A stretch of 64,000 bases of DNA from the NCBI RefSeq assembly GCF_003863355.1, contig NZ_QQWG01000011.1, positions 1-64,000 of the forward strand. Direction: 5' to 3'. The translations under genes were made by a program, and so were the position numbers. The notes beneath the pieces were generated by a model. It worked only from the letters and a program-made list of their open reading frames with translations. It made no database searches and was not told where the DNA came from. Positions within the stretch are counted from its first letter, which is position 1. Every line of letters begins with the position of its first letter. Of the stretch, positions 8,500 to 18,736 are shown in pieces. This DNA comes from Ancylomarina euxina (GTDB lineage Bacteria; Bacteroidota; Bacteroidia; Bacteroidales; Marinifilaceae).

Positions 8500-8736
8500 A
8501 TGAAACACAAACACAGAATTGACCAACTCCAAAACGGAGTAAAGTCAATACTCGCAAAGAGCGGGTACGCGTTCTCGGAAGAGGATAAAACTTTATTAGA
8601 AGCAATTCTATTAGAGTTGGAAGAGATGTCAAACAACGAAACGGACAATAGTCCAAACGAACTTTTGAAAATACTCTCCCTACTTCTAAGATTTTTGAAA
8701 TTCTTCGGAATTGACGATATCATAGAGTTATTCTAA
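8500..8736 (+). CDS. 78-aa protein of unknown function with hydrophobic C-terminus; candidate retron accessory or effector
   Basis: ORF between the putative ncRNA and the XRE gene, same strand; C-terminus LLKILSLLLRFLKFFGIDDIIELF. Confidence 0.6.
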   Translation: MKHKHRIDQLQNGVKSILAKSGYAFSEEDKTLLEAILLELEEMSNNETDNSPNELLKILSLLLRFLKFFGIDDIIELF

Positions 8737-8773
8737 TTCCGCACTTCTCATTTATTTTTAACCAAATATTGAT

Positions 8774-9064
8774 ATGAATATAGGTAATGCCATAAAAGAT
8801 TTAAGACAGCAAAAAGGTTTTAAGCAAACTGATTTTGCTGTTAAATGTGGTTTATCACAATCATACCTTTCTTCAATTGAGAAAGGCAGGAAAGAGCCTA
8901 CTTTAAGTATTTTAAAGCAAATTGCCAATGCTCTTTCTATTCCAATGCCAGTATTAGTTTTCTTTTCACTTGACAAAGAAGATATTGCTGAATCTAAGCA
9001 AGATGCCTTCAACATGTTAGAACCTTCAATTAAAGGTTTAATAAGTGATGTTTTTATTTCCTAA
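8774..9064 (+). CDS. XRE-family helix-turn-helix protein
   Basis: NIGNAIKDLRQQKGFKQTDFAVKCGLSQSYLSSIEKGRKEPTLSILKQIANALSI: canonical HTH_3; ends 10 bp before the RT gene. Confidence 0.92.
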   Translation: MNIGNAIKDLRQQKGFKQTDFAVKCGLSQSYLSSIEKGRKEPTLSILKQIANALSIPMPVLVFFSLDKEDIAESKQDAFNMLEPSIKGLISDVFIS

Positions 9065-9074
9065 TTAATCAGAA

Positions 9075-9932
9075 ATGAAAAAAAGGATAAAAGACTTAGC
9101 TTATGCTTTAAAAATTAATAAAGACTTGCTACTCCAATTATCTTCTTCTCTTGATTCAGATGAAAGCAAATTTTACAGAAATTGGGATGAGCCTAAGACG
9201 GATGAAAAGAAACAACCAAGATTTGAGAATGGAGTTGCATTAACAAGGCCAATAAATGCGCCCATAAACGATTTGAAATATGTTCAGTTCTTGTTATTGA
9301 ATAATGTTTTATATGAACTTAAATTACCTGAATACTTTTTTGGTGGCTTAAAGAAAAAAGATGCAGTTTTAAATGCACGTTGGCACCAAGGAAATAAATA
9401 TTTTTTTCTTACCGATTTAAAAGATTTTTACGGGTCAGTTCACTATACTAGTATCGAAAAAGCTCTTAGAAAGGAAGGTTTTTATCCTGATGTTGCAAAA
9501 TTAATAACTCGAATCTGCACTAAAGAAGGAGCTATACCCCAAGGCTGTCCTACTTCTTCATTTATAGCAGCTTTAGTAGTTTACCATAGCTGTGGAGACC
9601 TTTTTGAAAAATACAAAACCGAAGGATTAAAAGTTTCGGTATATGTAGATGATATTACATTCTCAAGTCCTGTTGATTTTAAGAATAGGACATCCAAAAT
9701 TTTAGAGGAATTGCGGAATCGCGGATTGAAAATAAATTTCAAAAAGACTTATTATTGCACACACAATCCCAAAGTTACAGGGATTCAAGTGAAGAATAAT
9801 GCTATTAGTCCATTAGATCACACTTTTGAACGTTCGGTTGATTTAACGATAAGTGAGGCTTCGCGAAATGGTCATCTTCAACGGATTAAATACGTAAAGA
9901 AAATTTCAAAAATGAAAAAACACAAACCCTAA
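9075..9932 (+). CDS. Retron-type reverse transcriptase
   Basis: 285 aa with NARWH (NAxxH), FLTDLKDFYGSV, PQGCPTSS, YVDDITFSS and KVTGIQVKNN (VTG) motifs. Confidence 0.88.
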   Translation: MKKRIKDLAYALKINKDLLLQLSSSLDSDESKFYRNWDEPKTDEKKQPRFENGVALTRPINAPINDLKYVQFLLLNNVLYELKLPEYFFGGLKKKDAVLNARWHQGNKYFFLTDLKDFYGSVHYTSIEKALRKEGFYPDVAKLITRICTKEGAIPQGCPTSSFIAALVVYHSCGDLFEKYKTEGLKVSVYVDDITFSSPVDFKNRTSKILEELRNRGLKINFKKTYYCTHNPKVTGIQVKNNAISPLDHTFERSVDLTISEASRNGHLQRIKYVKKISKMKKHKP

Positions 9933-10141
9933 TAATGTTTATAACTAATGTCAATTTGCTACTAAACTTCAATTTTTAAGCATTTGATAAATCTAGTTCT
10001 TAAGCCGAAAGATAAGCGCTTCTAGATCCACTACTAATAACACACAAAACGTAAACCAATATTTATAAGGGGATAAATAAGGGTATATTTAAATATTTCA
10101 ACGTCCATAACCATTAAGTTTTCAACACTTAACTTCGATTC

Positions 10142-10774
10142 TTAACTATTTTTAGATTCCTTCTTTTGTTGTTCAAATTTTATGAACTCATCTTTATAAT
10201 AGTTTGCTGTTTTTTCATCATCAGAAAGGATATCCGTGATCAATCTATTTAACATCTCCGATGAAGTTCCAATATCATCTTCTTTTATATCATCTCTACC
10301 ATCAAATTTAGGGTTTGAAGGAATCTCTACATTCATTATCCACCATTTTTCGATCTTTATCTTAAGAGTTATGAGATCTTTAAATTGTTGAGGAAGTTCA
10401 TCAACACCCTCAAATAACAAGCCCATCATTTCATGAGTTAACTTATTTCGAAATTTCCTTAATTGGTGAAACTTAGCAATATCTTGTTCACATATTGCGT
10501 TCATTTCCTGAAGCCAAATTAATGATGCATTTAAAACATTCTTATCTTTTACCAGAACATTTTTTTTATAACCTAAACAGAATTTATCTTCATTTTGGGC
10601 AAATCCCGTATTATAAAAGGATTTTACTTCGTCTACAACATAATCCTTAAAAGTTTCAAAAAAGGCAATGTAAATTGAAATAGAAGTTAGATTTTTTTTG
10701 AAATTTTGGGGATCTAAAAAATTAATCCACTTATCAAAGTTGTCTTCATCCATAACTTTCGGTTCTTTCATCAT
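10142..10774 (-). CDS. Hypothetical protein with a HEPN-like Rx4H motif
   Basis: 210 aa; FHQLRKFRNKLTHEMM contains R-NKLT-H in a helical context. Family assignment tentative. Confidence 0.5.
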   Translation of the reverse strand: MMKEPKVMDEDNFDKWINFLDPQNFKKNLTSISIYIAFFETFKDYVVDEVKSFYNTGFAQNEDKFCLGYKKNVLVKDKNVLNASLIWLQEMNAICEQDIAKFHQLRKFRNKLTHEMMGLLFEGVDELPQQFKDLITLKIKIEKWWIMNVEIPSNPKFDGRDDIKEDDIGTSSEMLNRLITDILSDDEKTANYYKDEFIKFEQQKKESKNS

Positions 10775-10838
10775 AAGTTATTCTGTGAGCTTAATTGATT
10801 AGCAAAATGGCAACAAAAACGGCAACACTCAGAAACAA

Positions 10839-10870
10839 CAAAGCCGTAATTCGTTATGAATTACGGCTTT
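10839..10870 (-). terminator. Terminator-like hairpin downstream of tRNA-Cys
   Basis: AAAGCCGTAATTC-GTTAT-GAATTACGGCTTT, perfect 13-bp stem. Confidence 0.7.
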
Positions 10871-10884
10871 GGAAATTTACTTGG

Positions 10885-10955
10885 AGGTCTCTGGCGGATT
10901 CGAACCGCCGTAGACGGTTTTGCAGACCGGTGCCTAGCCACTCGGCCAAGAGACC
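10885..10955 (-). tRNA. tRNA-Cys (GCA)
   Basis: Minus strand GGTCTCTTGGCCGAGTGGCTAGGCACCGGTCTGCAAAACCGTCTACGGCGGTTCGAATCCGCCAGAGACCT; cloverleaf with GCA anticodon. Confidence 0.93.
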
Positions 10956-11072
10956 CTTTTCTCCTTAAGAGCGATGCAAAGATAAGTAATAAAGAAAATA
11001 CTTTACAAACTTTTTAAAGCTTTTCTAATATTTTTTTTCTTCAATTCTTGCAGCTTAAAGAGAATCAAAAAC

Positions 11073-11426
11073 TTATCGACTTAAAGTTAAGCTCACTTTC
11101 TCAATTTGCCCGCCCATAGGGGGGTTCATTTTCGAAACCTTAACCGTAGCATGCTCCAATTCTGGAAATTTAGCGTAAAGCATATCCAATAAACGTTGAG
11201 CAACATGTTCCAGTAGGTGAGACTTAATTTTAAACTCTTCCTGAATCATTTCGTATGCTCTTTGATAATTGAGTGCATCGGCAATGGCATCAGAAGCGGC
11301 TGGTTTTTCAGCATTATACTCCATACGTACCGATACGATAAACTTATTACCCACCACTTGCTCTTCAACAAAACAGCCATGATAGCCGTAAAACTCCAAT
11401 CCTTCTAATTCTATAATTCCCTTCAT
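11073..11426 (-). CDS. folB: Dihydroneopterin aldolase
   Basis: GIIELEGLEFYGYHGCFVEEQVVGNKFIVSV...AYEMIQEEF...LLEHVAQRLLD...KMNPPMGGQ. Confidence 0.93.
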   Translation of the reverse strand: MKGIIELEGLEFYGYHGCFVEEQVVGNKFIVSVRMEYNAEKPAASDAIADALNYQRAYEMIQEEFKIKSHLLEHVAQRLLDMLYAKFPELEHATVKVSKMNPPMGGQIEKVSLTLSR

Positions 11427-11741
11427 TTTTTTAGATCTAAGATGTGAGATAAAAGACGCTGAGATTAAAAAACAACCTCCTATTTTTATAGCTCACGTTC
11501 TAAATTTATGATGGCGAATATAGGACAATTTTCTATAAGCCTGATTCAAATTCATCCTCTCGTACAAATTCATGGAGGTGTGGCTGTTTTATTAAGTGAA
11601 AATCTCTACTTTTGTCAGTTCGAACCCTTTATACCTGCTATGACAGTTACAAAGTGCATATAGGTAAGGATTAGGGCAAAACAAGGCGAGATTCTGAAGA
11701 ATCTCAGGCAATACATTGAATCATCTAAAATTGAATGAAGT

Positions 11742-13451
11742 ATGGATAACAAGACTATGAATGAGGAGAACACTAAAGAAGTAAAATCTCTGAATTTTAT
11801 CCAGCAGATCATTGAAGAAGATCTGAAAAACAATGTCAATGATGGTAGAGTACACACCCGCTTCCCACCGGAGCCAAATGGTTACCTACACATTGGACAT
11901 GCAAAAGCAATCTGCCTAAACTTCAGCCTTGCCCAACAATACCAGGGGAAATGTAACCTACGTTTCGACGATACAAATCCTGTAAAGGAGGATACCGAGT
12001 ACGTAGATTCTATAATGGAAGATATTAAATGGCTAGGTTTTAAATGGGATGGTGATCCGTATTACACCTCTGACTATTTTGAGCAGCTATACGATTGGGC
12101 TGTGAAATTGATAAAAGATGGTAAGGCTTATGTTGACGACCAATCAGCAGCTGTTATTGCAGAGCAGAAGGGTACACCAACAACTCCAGGAACTGAAAGC
12201 CCATTCCGTAACCGCTCAGTTGAGGAAAATCTTGATCTATTTGCTCGAATGAGAGCTGGTGAGTTTCAAAATGGAGAAAAAGTTTTGCGAGCTAAAATTG
12301 ATATGGCATCGCCAAACATGCACATGCGTGATCCTTTGATGTACCGTATTTTGCATGCTCATCATCACCGTACCGGTGACGCTTGGTGTATTTACCCAAT
12401 GTACGATTATGCTCATGGCGAGTCGGATTATTTGGAAGGTATTACCCACTCAATTTGCACACTTGAATTTGAAGTTCACCGTCCACTATACGAATGGTTT
12501 GTTTCTAATATCACAGATACAGAATATCAGCCTAAACAACGCGAATTTGCTCGTTTGAATCTGAGTTATACTGTCATGAGTAAGCGTAAGCTTCTTCAAT
12601 TGGTAACAGAGAAGCATGTGTCTGGATGGGATGACCCACGAATGCCAACCATCTCTGGTTTCCGTCGTAGAGGTTATACGCCTGAGTCAATTCGTAATTT
12701 TGCTGATACCATTGGTGTCGCTAAACGTAATAATGTGATTGATGTTTCCCTTTTAGAGCATTGTATTCGCGAAGACCTGAATAAAACAGCACCTCGTGTG
12801 ATGGCTGTTCTAGATCCGGTTAAATTGGTTTTAACCAATTACCCTGAAGGACAAGAAGAATTCCTAAGCATAGAAAATAACCCTGAAGATCCGGAATCGG
12901 GTACTCGTGAAATTCCTTTCTCAAGAGAGTTATATATCGAGCGTGAGGACTTTATGGAAGATGCACCTAAGAAATTCTTTAGAATGACTCCAGGTCGCGA
13001 GGTACGTCTTAAAGCGGGCTATATTGTGATGTGTGAAAAAGCAGTGAAAGATGCTGATGGTAACATCACTGAAATTCACTGTACCTACGATCCATTAACA
13101 AAATCGGGCAGTGGAACTGAAGAAAGCAAGCGTAAAGTAAAAGGAACACTTCACTGGGTTTCTGCTAGACATGCAGCTAAAGCGGAGGTCAGAATTTACG
13201 ATCGCTTATTCAACGACGAAGCTCCAGATAGTCATAAGGAGAAAGATTTCTTGGAATTCATAAACGAAGATTCACTTCAGATCCTTGATAACTGCTATGT
13301 GGAACCAAGCTTGAAGAATTCAAAAGCTGAAGATCATTTCCAGTTTACTCGTTTGGGTTATTTCTCAACAGATAAGGACACAACAACTGATCGACTGATC
13401 TTTAACCGTACGGTTTCTCTTAAAGACTCCTGGGCGAAAGCAAAGAAATAA
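11742..13451 (+). CDS. glnS: Glutamine--tRNA ligase
   Basis: [22 protein letters not shown]...LRFDDTNP...[11 protein letters not shown]; full-length class I GlnRS. Confidence 0.95.
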   Translation: MDNKTMNEENTKEVKSLNFIQQIIEEDLKNNVNDGRVHTRFPPEPNGYLHIGHAKAICLNFSLAQQYQGKCNLRFDDTNPVKEDTEYVDSIMEDIKWLGFKWDGDPYYTSDYFEQLYDWAVKLIKDGKAYVDDQSAAVIAEQKGTPTTPGTESPFRNRSVEENLDLFARMRAGEFQNGEKVLRAKIDMASPNMHMRDPLMYRILHAHHHRTGDAWCIYPMYDYAHGESDYLEGITHSICTLEFEVHRPLYEWFVSNITDTEYQPKQREFARLNLSYTVMSKRKLLQLVTEKHVSGWDDPRMPTISGFRRRGYTPESIRNFADTIGVAKRNNVIDVSLLEHCIREDLNKTAPRVMAVLDPVKLVLTNYPEGQEEFLSIENNPEDPESGTREIPFSRELYIEREDFMEDAPKKFFRMTPGREVRLKAGYIVMCEKAVKDADGNITEIHCTYDPLTKSGSGTEESKRKVKGTLHWVSARHAAKAEVRIYDRLFNDEAPDSHKEKDFLEFINEDSLQILDNCYVEPSLKNSKAEDHFQFTRLGYFSTDKDTTTDRLIFNRTVSLKDSWAKAKK

Positions 13452-13739
13452 TAGAGATTCAACATCTCGTTCACTATTTAAAATCCGGTCTAACGATCGG
13501 ATTTTTTTTGTTCAAACCATTCATAAAAACAAACTTAAACCACTAATTTTTAATGAATAGCCGTATGCCCTACCTTCTTAACATTTTGTTGCAAGTCCAG
13601 TCTGCCGTGAGGCGTGCTACAGTTGCTTCAAAGGAGAGTCGATAAGGAGCAGACTGACTTGATTTTTGATTCGCGAATATAATTTAGGGTGCTCATATTC
13701 CCTCCGGGGGAGCTGACTTTTTGATCTAAGCAGAAAGTA

Positions 13740-14230
13740 ATACCAAATTAAGATCAAAACGCGTCTTATGAAATATTGATTCGCAAGCTCAGGAGGGCTA
13801 AAGCCGTACTTTTCAGCTATATCTTCGTTAAAAAAGATGCAAGGCAACTCGGCTATCTTTTACTTTTTTGCTGCTATATTGTTTTGGGTGGGTGAATTAT
13901 TTTTAAAGCATTTTTTTACTTGTTCTTTTGTCTTGAAACAAAAGAACCAAAAATTCAAGAGCCGCTATTTTCTCAATCTTAAAACTGCCTGTATGATAAG
14001 TGCAGCCGGGTGATTTCCTCGGCAAGCTCGGAACTTCCCGGTTTTACGAATCATCCATTGGGTTTATAAGATCTCTTAAATCAATGCTCAATAATTACAG
14101 CTATAAAAAATACTACCATTTAATTGTTTAAACTTCACCCACTATATTCAACATAGAACCAATTTTTTGCCTTGATCTAGCTAAAAATATTTCATTTTGC
14201 TTAAAGCCAGTTTTAATATTAAATTGGTAT
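13740..14230. mobile_element. MITE-like element, copy 2 (491 bp)
   Basis: See 4615-5105. Same length, about five substitutions seen by eye, same terminal inverted repeats. Confidence 0.8.
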
Positions 14231-14277
14231 AAGAACCCAGCGGCTTGAGTGAAAAAACAAATTCTCTTTAAGAACAA

Positions 14278-14306
14278 AAAAGGACGTTCATAACGAACGT
14301 CCTTTT
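14278..14306. terminator. Rho-independent terminator of the RNR gene
   Basis: AAAAGGACGTTC-ATAAC-GAACGTCCTTTT. Confidence 0.8.
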
Positions 14307-14327
14307 CAATTTTATTGTTCTAAATAT

Positions 14328-16883
14328 TTATCCACATTTAGACGTTCCACATGATTGACAAATCAGGCAACCTTCCTGATAAATCACATGCTCCGAACCA
14401 CAATCGGTACAAGTCATACCTTTAGCTTGAGTTCCGTTTGGAATGTATTTTTTAAGAGAACGTTCCACACCATTTTTCCATGTATTGATGTTTTCGCTAT
14501 CCAATTGTAAGCCTGAAATCAAATTCACAACTTGCTCAATTGGCATACCATGACGTAATACACCTGAGATCAATTTAGCGTAGTTCCAGAATTCCTTATC
14601 GAACTTATACGAAAGACCTTCGAAAGTCGTTTTAAAGCCACGCTTGTTGCTGTATTGGAAGTCATATCGTGTATTCCCTTCCTCATCCTTACGCTTAAGA
14701 ATAAACCCTTTATTTACCGACTTTGGCAATAGAATCCCTTCCTCATCGTCCTGAATACCTGTAAAAATCTCATATGGCTGTCCTTTATAAAGACCAATAA
14801 TTGCAATCCATTTCTCCTTATTATTTTGGAAACGTACCACTTCAGCCTCTAATTGTTCAGGTCGCTTTTCAGGCATGATTTTTCCACTCGCTTCTTCTTT
14901 CTTGTCATTAGCAATTAATACCCCAGAACGAGAACCATCACGATAAACGGTGCAGCCTTTACATCCACTCTTCCATGCTTCTACATATAGATCACCTACA
15001 AGCTCTTCAGAAACATCGCTAGGTAAATTTACAGTTACACTAATTGAGTGATCTACCCATTTCTGGATACGGCCTTGCATACGCACTTTTTGCAACCAGT
15101 CTACATCATTCGATGTGGCTTTATAGTATGGAGATTGTTTTACCAACTCATCAACTTCCTCATTGCTATAATGTCTTGCTGTTTCAATACCATTAGCTTC
15201 CATCCAAGTCACAAATTTATGGTGGAATACCACAAATTCTTCCCAACAATCACCTACCTCATCGGTAAAATCAACACGAACATCCTTATCGTTTGGATTC
15301 ACTTTTCTACGACGCTTGTAAACCGGTAAGAATACAGGCTCAATACCTGATGTTGTTTGCGTCATCAAACTGGTCGTTCCTGTAGGTGCAATGGTCAAAC
15401 ACGCAATATTACGTCGACCATACTTAAGCATATCGTCGTACATCTCAGGAGCAGCCTCCTTCAAGCGTAAAATAAATGGGTTTTTGCTTTCTCGTTCAGC
15501 ATCGAAAATCTTAAATGCACCACGATCTTTAGCTAAATAAACTGATGCTCGGTAAGCTTCAATCGCTATAACTTTATGAACCTCTTCAGAGAAATCAGTC
15601 GCAGCTTCGGTTCCATATTGCAAGCCCATAGCTGCAACCATATCCCCTTCGGCAGTGATACCTACACCAGTACGTCTTCCCTCGTTGGCTTTTGTTTTGA
15701 TATTGTTCCAAAGATTGCGTTCTACACGCTTTACTTCTGGCTCTTCGGGATCCAATTCAATTTTTTCAATAATTGCATCGATCTTTTCTAGTTCAAGATC
15801 AATAATATCATCCATAATACGCTGAGCCATTCCAACGTGCTTCTTAAACAAATCGTAGTTGAAGCTAGCTTGAGGCGTAAAAGGATTCTCTACATAACTG
15901 TATAGATTGATAGCTAACAAACGACAACTATCATACGGACACAATGGAATCTCACCACAAGGGTTTGTTGAAACTGTACGGTAACCAAGATCGGCATAAC
16001 AGTCAGGAACCGATTCTCTTTCAATAGTATCCCAGAATAAAATTCCTGGTTCTGCTGATTTCCAGGCATTGTGAACAATTTTCTTCCACAATTTACCCGC
16101 ATCAATATCTTTAGTGTATTTAGGATTCTCAGCATTAATTGGATATTGTTGAGTGTATTCTTTTCCTGCAAGAACAGCCTCCATAAACCCATCGAGAATT
16201 TTAACAGAAACATTTGCTCCAGTAACTTTTCCCTGCTCCATTTTGGCATCAATAAACTCTTCCGAATCTGGATGCTTTACAGAAACACTCAACATCAAAG
16301 CACCACGACGACCATCCTGAGCAACTTCTCTTGTCGAGTTCGAGTAACGTTCCATAAATGGGACAATACCTGTTGATGTTAATGCTGAATTCTTAACAGG
16401 TGATCCCTTTGGACGGATATGTGACAAGTCATGACCAACACCTCCACGGCGTTTCATCAACTGCACTTGCTCCTGGTCAATTTTCATGATGCCACCATAC
16501 GAGTCAGAGTCGCCATTATTACCAATTACAAAACAATTAGATAAAGAGGCAATCTGGAATTTATTTCCAATACCAGACATTGGACTTCCCTGAGGTACGA
16601 TGTATTTAAAATCTTTTAATACATCAAAAATTTCATCTTCAGACAGCGGATTCAAGTACTTTTTTTCAACACGGGCAATTTCACTTGCAATACGACGATG
16701 CATATCGTCTGGTGTCTTCTCATAAATATTGCCATAAGAATCTTTTAAGGCATATTTATTCAACCAGACACGAGCTGCTAGTTCATCTCCTCTAAAATAA
16801 TCAAGAGAGGCTTTAAATGCTTCTTCTGAAGCAAAAGTTTGCTTTGTAACCATCGGCTCTCGTTTCTTGTCTTTGACTGTCAT
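14328..16883 (-). CDS. nrdJ: Adenosylcobalamin-dependent (class II) ribonucleotide reductase
   Basis: SPMSGIGNKFQIASLSNCFV...STNPCGEIPLCPYDSCRL...IAPTGTTSLM...; Cys-rich C-terminus MTCTDCGSEHVIYQEGCLICQSCGTSKCG. The track ORF extends to 17039, but MTVKDKK at 16883 is the likelier start. Confidence 0.9.
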   Translation of the reverse strand: MTVKDKKREPMVTKQTFASEEAFKASLDYFRGDELAARVWLNKYALKDSYGNIYEKTPDDMHRRIASEIARVEKKYLNPLSEDEIFDVLKDFKYIVPQGSPMSGIGNKFQIASLSNCFVIGNNGDSDSYGGIMKIDQEQVQLMKRRGGVGHDLSHIRPKGSPVKNSALTSTGIVPFMERYSNSTREVAQDGRRGALMLSVSVKHPDSEEFIDAKMEQGKVTGANVSVKILDGFMEAVLAGKEYTQQYPINAENPKYTKDIDAGKLWKKIVHNAWKSAEPGILFWDTIERESVPDCYADLGYRTVSTNPCGEIPLCPYDSCRLLAINLYSYVENPFTPQASFNYDLFKKHVGMAQRIMDDIIDLELEKIDAIIEKIELDPEEPEVKRVERNLWNNIKTKANEGRRTGVGITAEGDMVAAMGLQYGTEAATDFSEEVHKVIAIEAYRASVYLAKDRGAFKIFDAERESKNPFILRLKEAAPEMYDDMLKYGRRNIACLTIAPTGTTSLMTQTTSGIEPVFLPVYKRRRKVNPNDKDVRVDFTDEVGDCWEEFVVFHHKFVTWMEANGIETARHYSNEEVDELVKQSPYYKATSNDVDWLQKVRMQGRIQKWVDHSISVTVNLPSDVSEELVGDLYVEAWKSGCKGCTVYRDGSRSGVLIANDKKEEASGKIMPEKRPEQLEAEVVRFQNNKEKWIAIIGLYKGQPYEIFTGIQDDEEGILLPKSVNKGFILKRKDEEGNTRYDFQYSNKRGFKTTFEGLSYKFDKEFWNYAKLISGVLRHGMPIEQVVNLISGLQLDSENINTWKNGVERSLKKYIPNGTQAKGMTCTDCGSEHVIYQEGCLICQSCGTSKCG

Positions 16884-17257
16884 AATCCTATTAATTGTAG
16901 ATGTAAATGCGATAAGCAGTTTACATAAAAGAGATAAGACTCTGTTTTTTTCCTGCTTTAATTTTATAATATGCAATTTAGTTATCGTTTTCCAAACCAA
17001 CAATACCAACACAATAAAATAGAAGAAAGTTATCCACAATTAATTGTTAATAATTTGACAATCAGTAATTAATAATTTCCAAAAACTCGAAAAGTTTTCC
17101 AAAAAGAAAACATCTAGATAATGCAATACGTTCCGAACGTACTGAAAATAGAGACTTTCAGAAAAAAATCACTTGAAAATCTATTTAAAATAAGATTAAG
17201 GTTTTTAAAACAACACTAACAAGCTGAAATCGTGAAGAAAGATAGGTTTAGCTTAAA

Positions 17258-18487
17258 CTAAAACTTTATTGTGTTAAGAATCTTGTCTGTCGCACCTCTC
17301 ATCTCATCAACGTATTTTTTTGAAGAATCGCCAGATTTTTTTCTCAGACTGACATCTTTGTGATAAGAATCGAGAAGGCTATTTAACCGCTCATAGTTTT
17401 CATAGGTATGAGCTCCTCCCAGAGCAAGAAGATCAATTGCTTCTTTAAATTTGTGGTAATTCGGGCCAAAAATAACAGGCATGCCATAACAAGCCGCTTC
17501 AAGCGTATTATGAATCCCTCGCCCAAAACCGCCTCCTATATAAGAAATATCGCCATAACGATACAAAGAAGACAAAACTCCAATACAATCTACAACCAGA
17601 ACTTCTGCAGCATCAATCTCAGATTTTGTAGCTGTAGTAAATCGCACGTAAGGTTTCTCAATACCACTCACAATATTTTTGATATGACTCTCATCAACCT
17701 CATGAGCGGCTATAATGTATTTATAATCATTTTCTGATGTGTTGATATATGCAATAATATTCTCCTCATCTTTTGGCCAGGTACTTCCTGCAATCATTAC
17801 AGGTCGGTTTTGAGCAAAATCTTCAAGTTGAGGCAAAACCTTAGCCTGCTTAGCAATGGAATAAACACGATCGAAACGTGTATCTCCTGCCAGGCTCACA
17901 TTTTCAAATCCAATGCCCTTAAGTAACTCTATCGACTCCTCATTCTGAACAAAAAAGTGTGAAAAAGCTTTTAGTATTTTCCTATAAAGTCCTCCGTAAG
18001 GCTTAAAAAACATCTGATCCTGACGAAATATAGTTGAAAAAATATAGGTAGGAACCTCTAACTTTCTAAGTTCATTCAAATAATGATACCAGAATTCATA
18101 TTTAATAAAGAAAACCATTTTAGGGTCTATCAATCGAATGAATTCCTTTGCATTTCGCTTTGTATCTGCTGGTAAATAGAAAACGTAATCCACACCCTCA
18201 TAATTCTTGCGAATCTCATAACCTGATGGCGAAAAGAAAGTCAATACGATTTTATAATTGGGATATTTCTCCTTGAATGCTTCTATTACCGGCCTTCCCT
18301 GCTCAAATTCGCCTAAGGATGCAGAATGAAACCAAACCATATTCGTTTCACCCTTTACAGCCTCCTCTATCTTTTTAAGAATATCTTTACGCCCCCTAAC
18401 CCATTGTTTCGCCTTAGGGTTAAATAGGGATGCTACTCGAACCAATAACGAATAGAAGAAGATAGATAGATTATAAAATAGAATCAT
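17258..18487 (-). CDS. waaA: 3-deoxy-D-manno-octulosonic acid transferase
   Basis: VWFHSASLGEFEQGRPVIEAFKEKYPNYKIVLTFFSPSGYE...GGGFGRGIHNTLEAACYGMPVIFGPNY. Confidence 0.94.
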   Translation of the reverse strand: MILFYNLSIFFYSLLVRVASLFNPKAKQWVRGRKDILKKIEEAVKGETNMVWFHSASLGEFEQGRPVIEAFKEKYPNYKIVLTFFSPSGYEIRKNYEGVDYVFYLPADTKRNAKEFIRLIDPKMVFFIKYEFWYHYLNELRKLEVPTYIFSTIFRQDQMFFKPYGGLYRKILKAFSHFFVQNEESIELLKGIGFENVSLAGDTRFDRVYSIAKQAKVLPQLEDFAQNRPVMIAGSTWPKDEENIIAYINTSENDYKYIIAAHEVDESHIKNIVSGIEKPYVRFTTATKSEIDAAEVLVVDCIGVLSSLYRYGDISYIGGGFGRGIHNTLEAACYGMPVIFGPNYHKFKEAIDLLALGGAHTYENYERLNSLLDSYHKDVSLRKKSGDSSKKYVDEMRGATDKILNTIKF

Positions 18488-18736
18488 GAGTCAAACAATT
18501 TAGGATCTAAAAAATCGTATTAGATGTAAACGACATCTTATTTATCAAACAAATAAGGGTAAAAGTTAATCAATATCAACTAATCGTATATTTCACATTG
18601 CAAAACTAAACATTTTTAATGTCCATCTATCTACTCTAAAAAAATTATCCCCAAATTAGTACGTTGAATTAACCGTTCAAAACTTGATAACTCCAACAAT
18701 AGAAGCTGAACCATTAACTCCCTTAATACCGATCTT

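Noticed and set aside
8453-8723. Minus-strand ORFs (67 and 80 aa) opposite ORF78
   Set aside because: Antisense to the co-directional retron-like operon and without recognisable features.
13617-13847. 76-aa minus-strand ORF near glnS
   Set aside because: Straddles the left edge of the second MITE-like element; no domain features.
16883-17039. N-terminal extension of the NrdJ ORF
   Set aside because: MWITFFYFIVLVLLVWK... is an upstream open stretch; MTVKDKK at 16883 is the better start.
16884-17257. Possible cobalamin riboswitch upstream of the B12-dependent RNR
   Set aside because: No B12-box-like core seen; AT-rich intergenic sequence.
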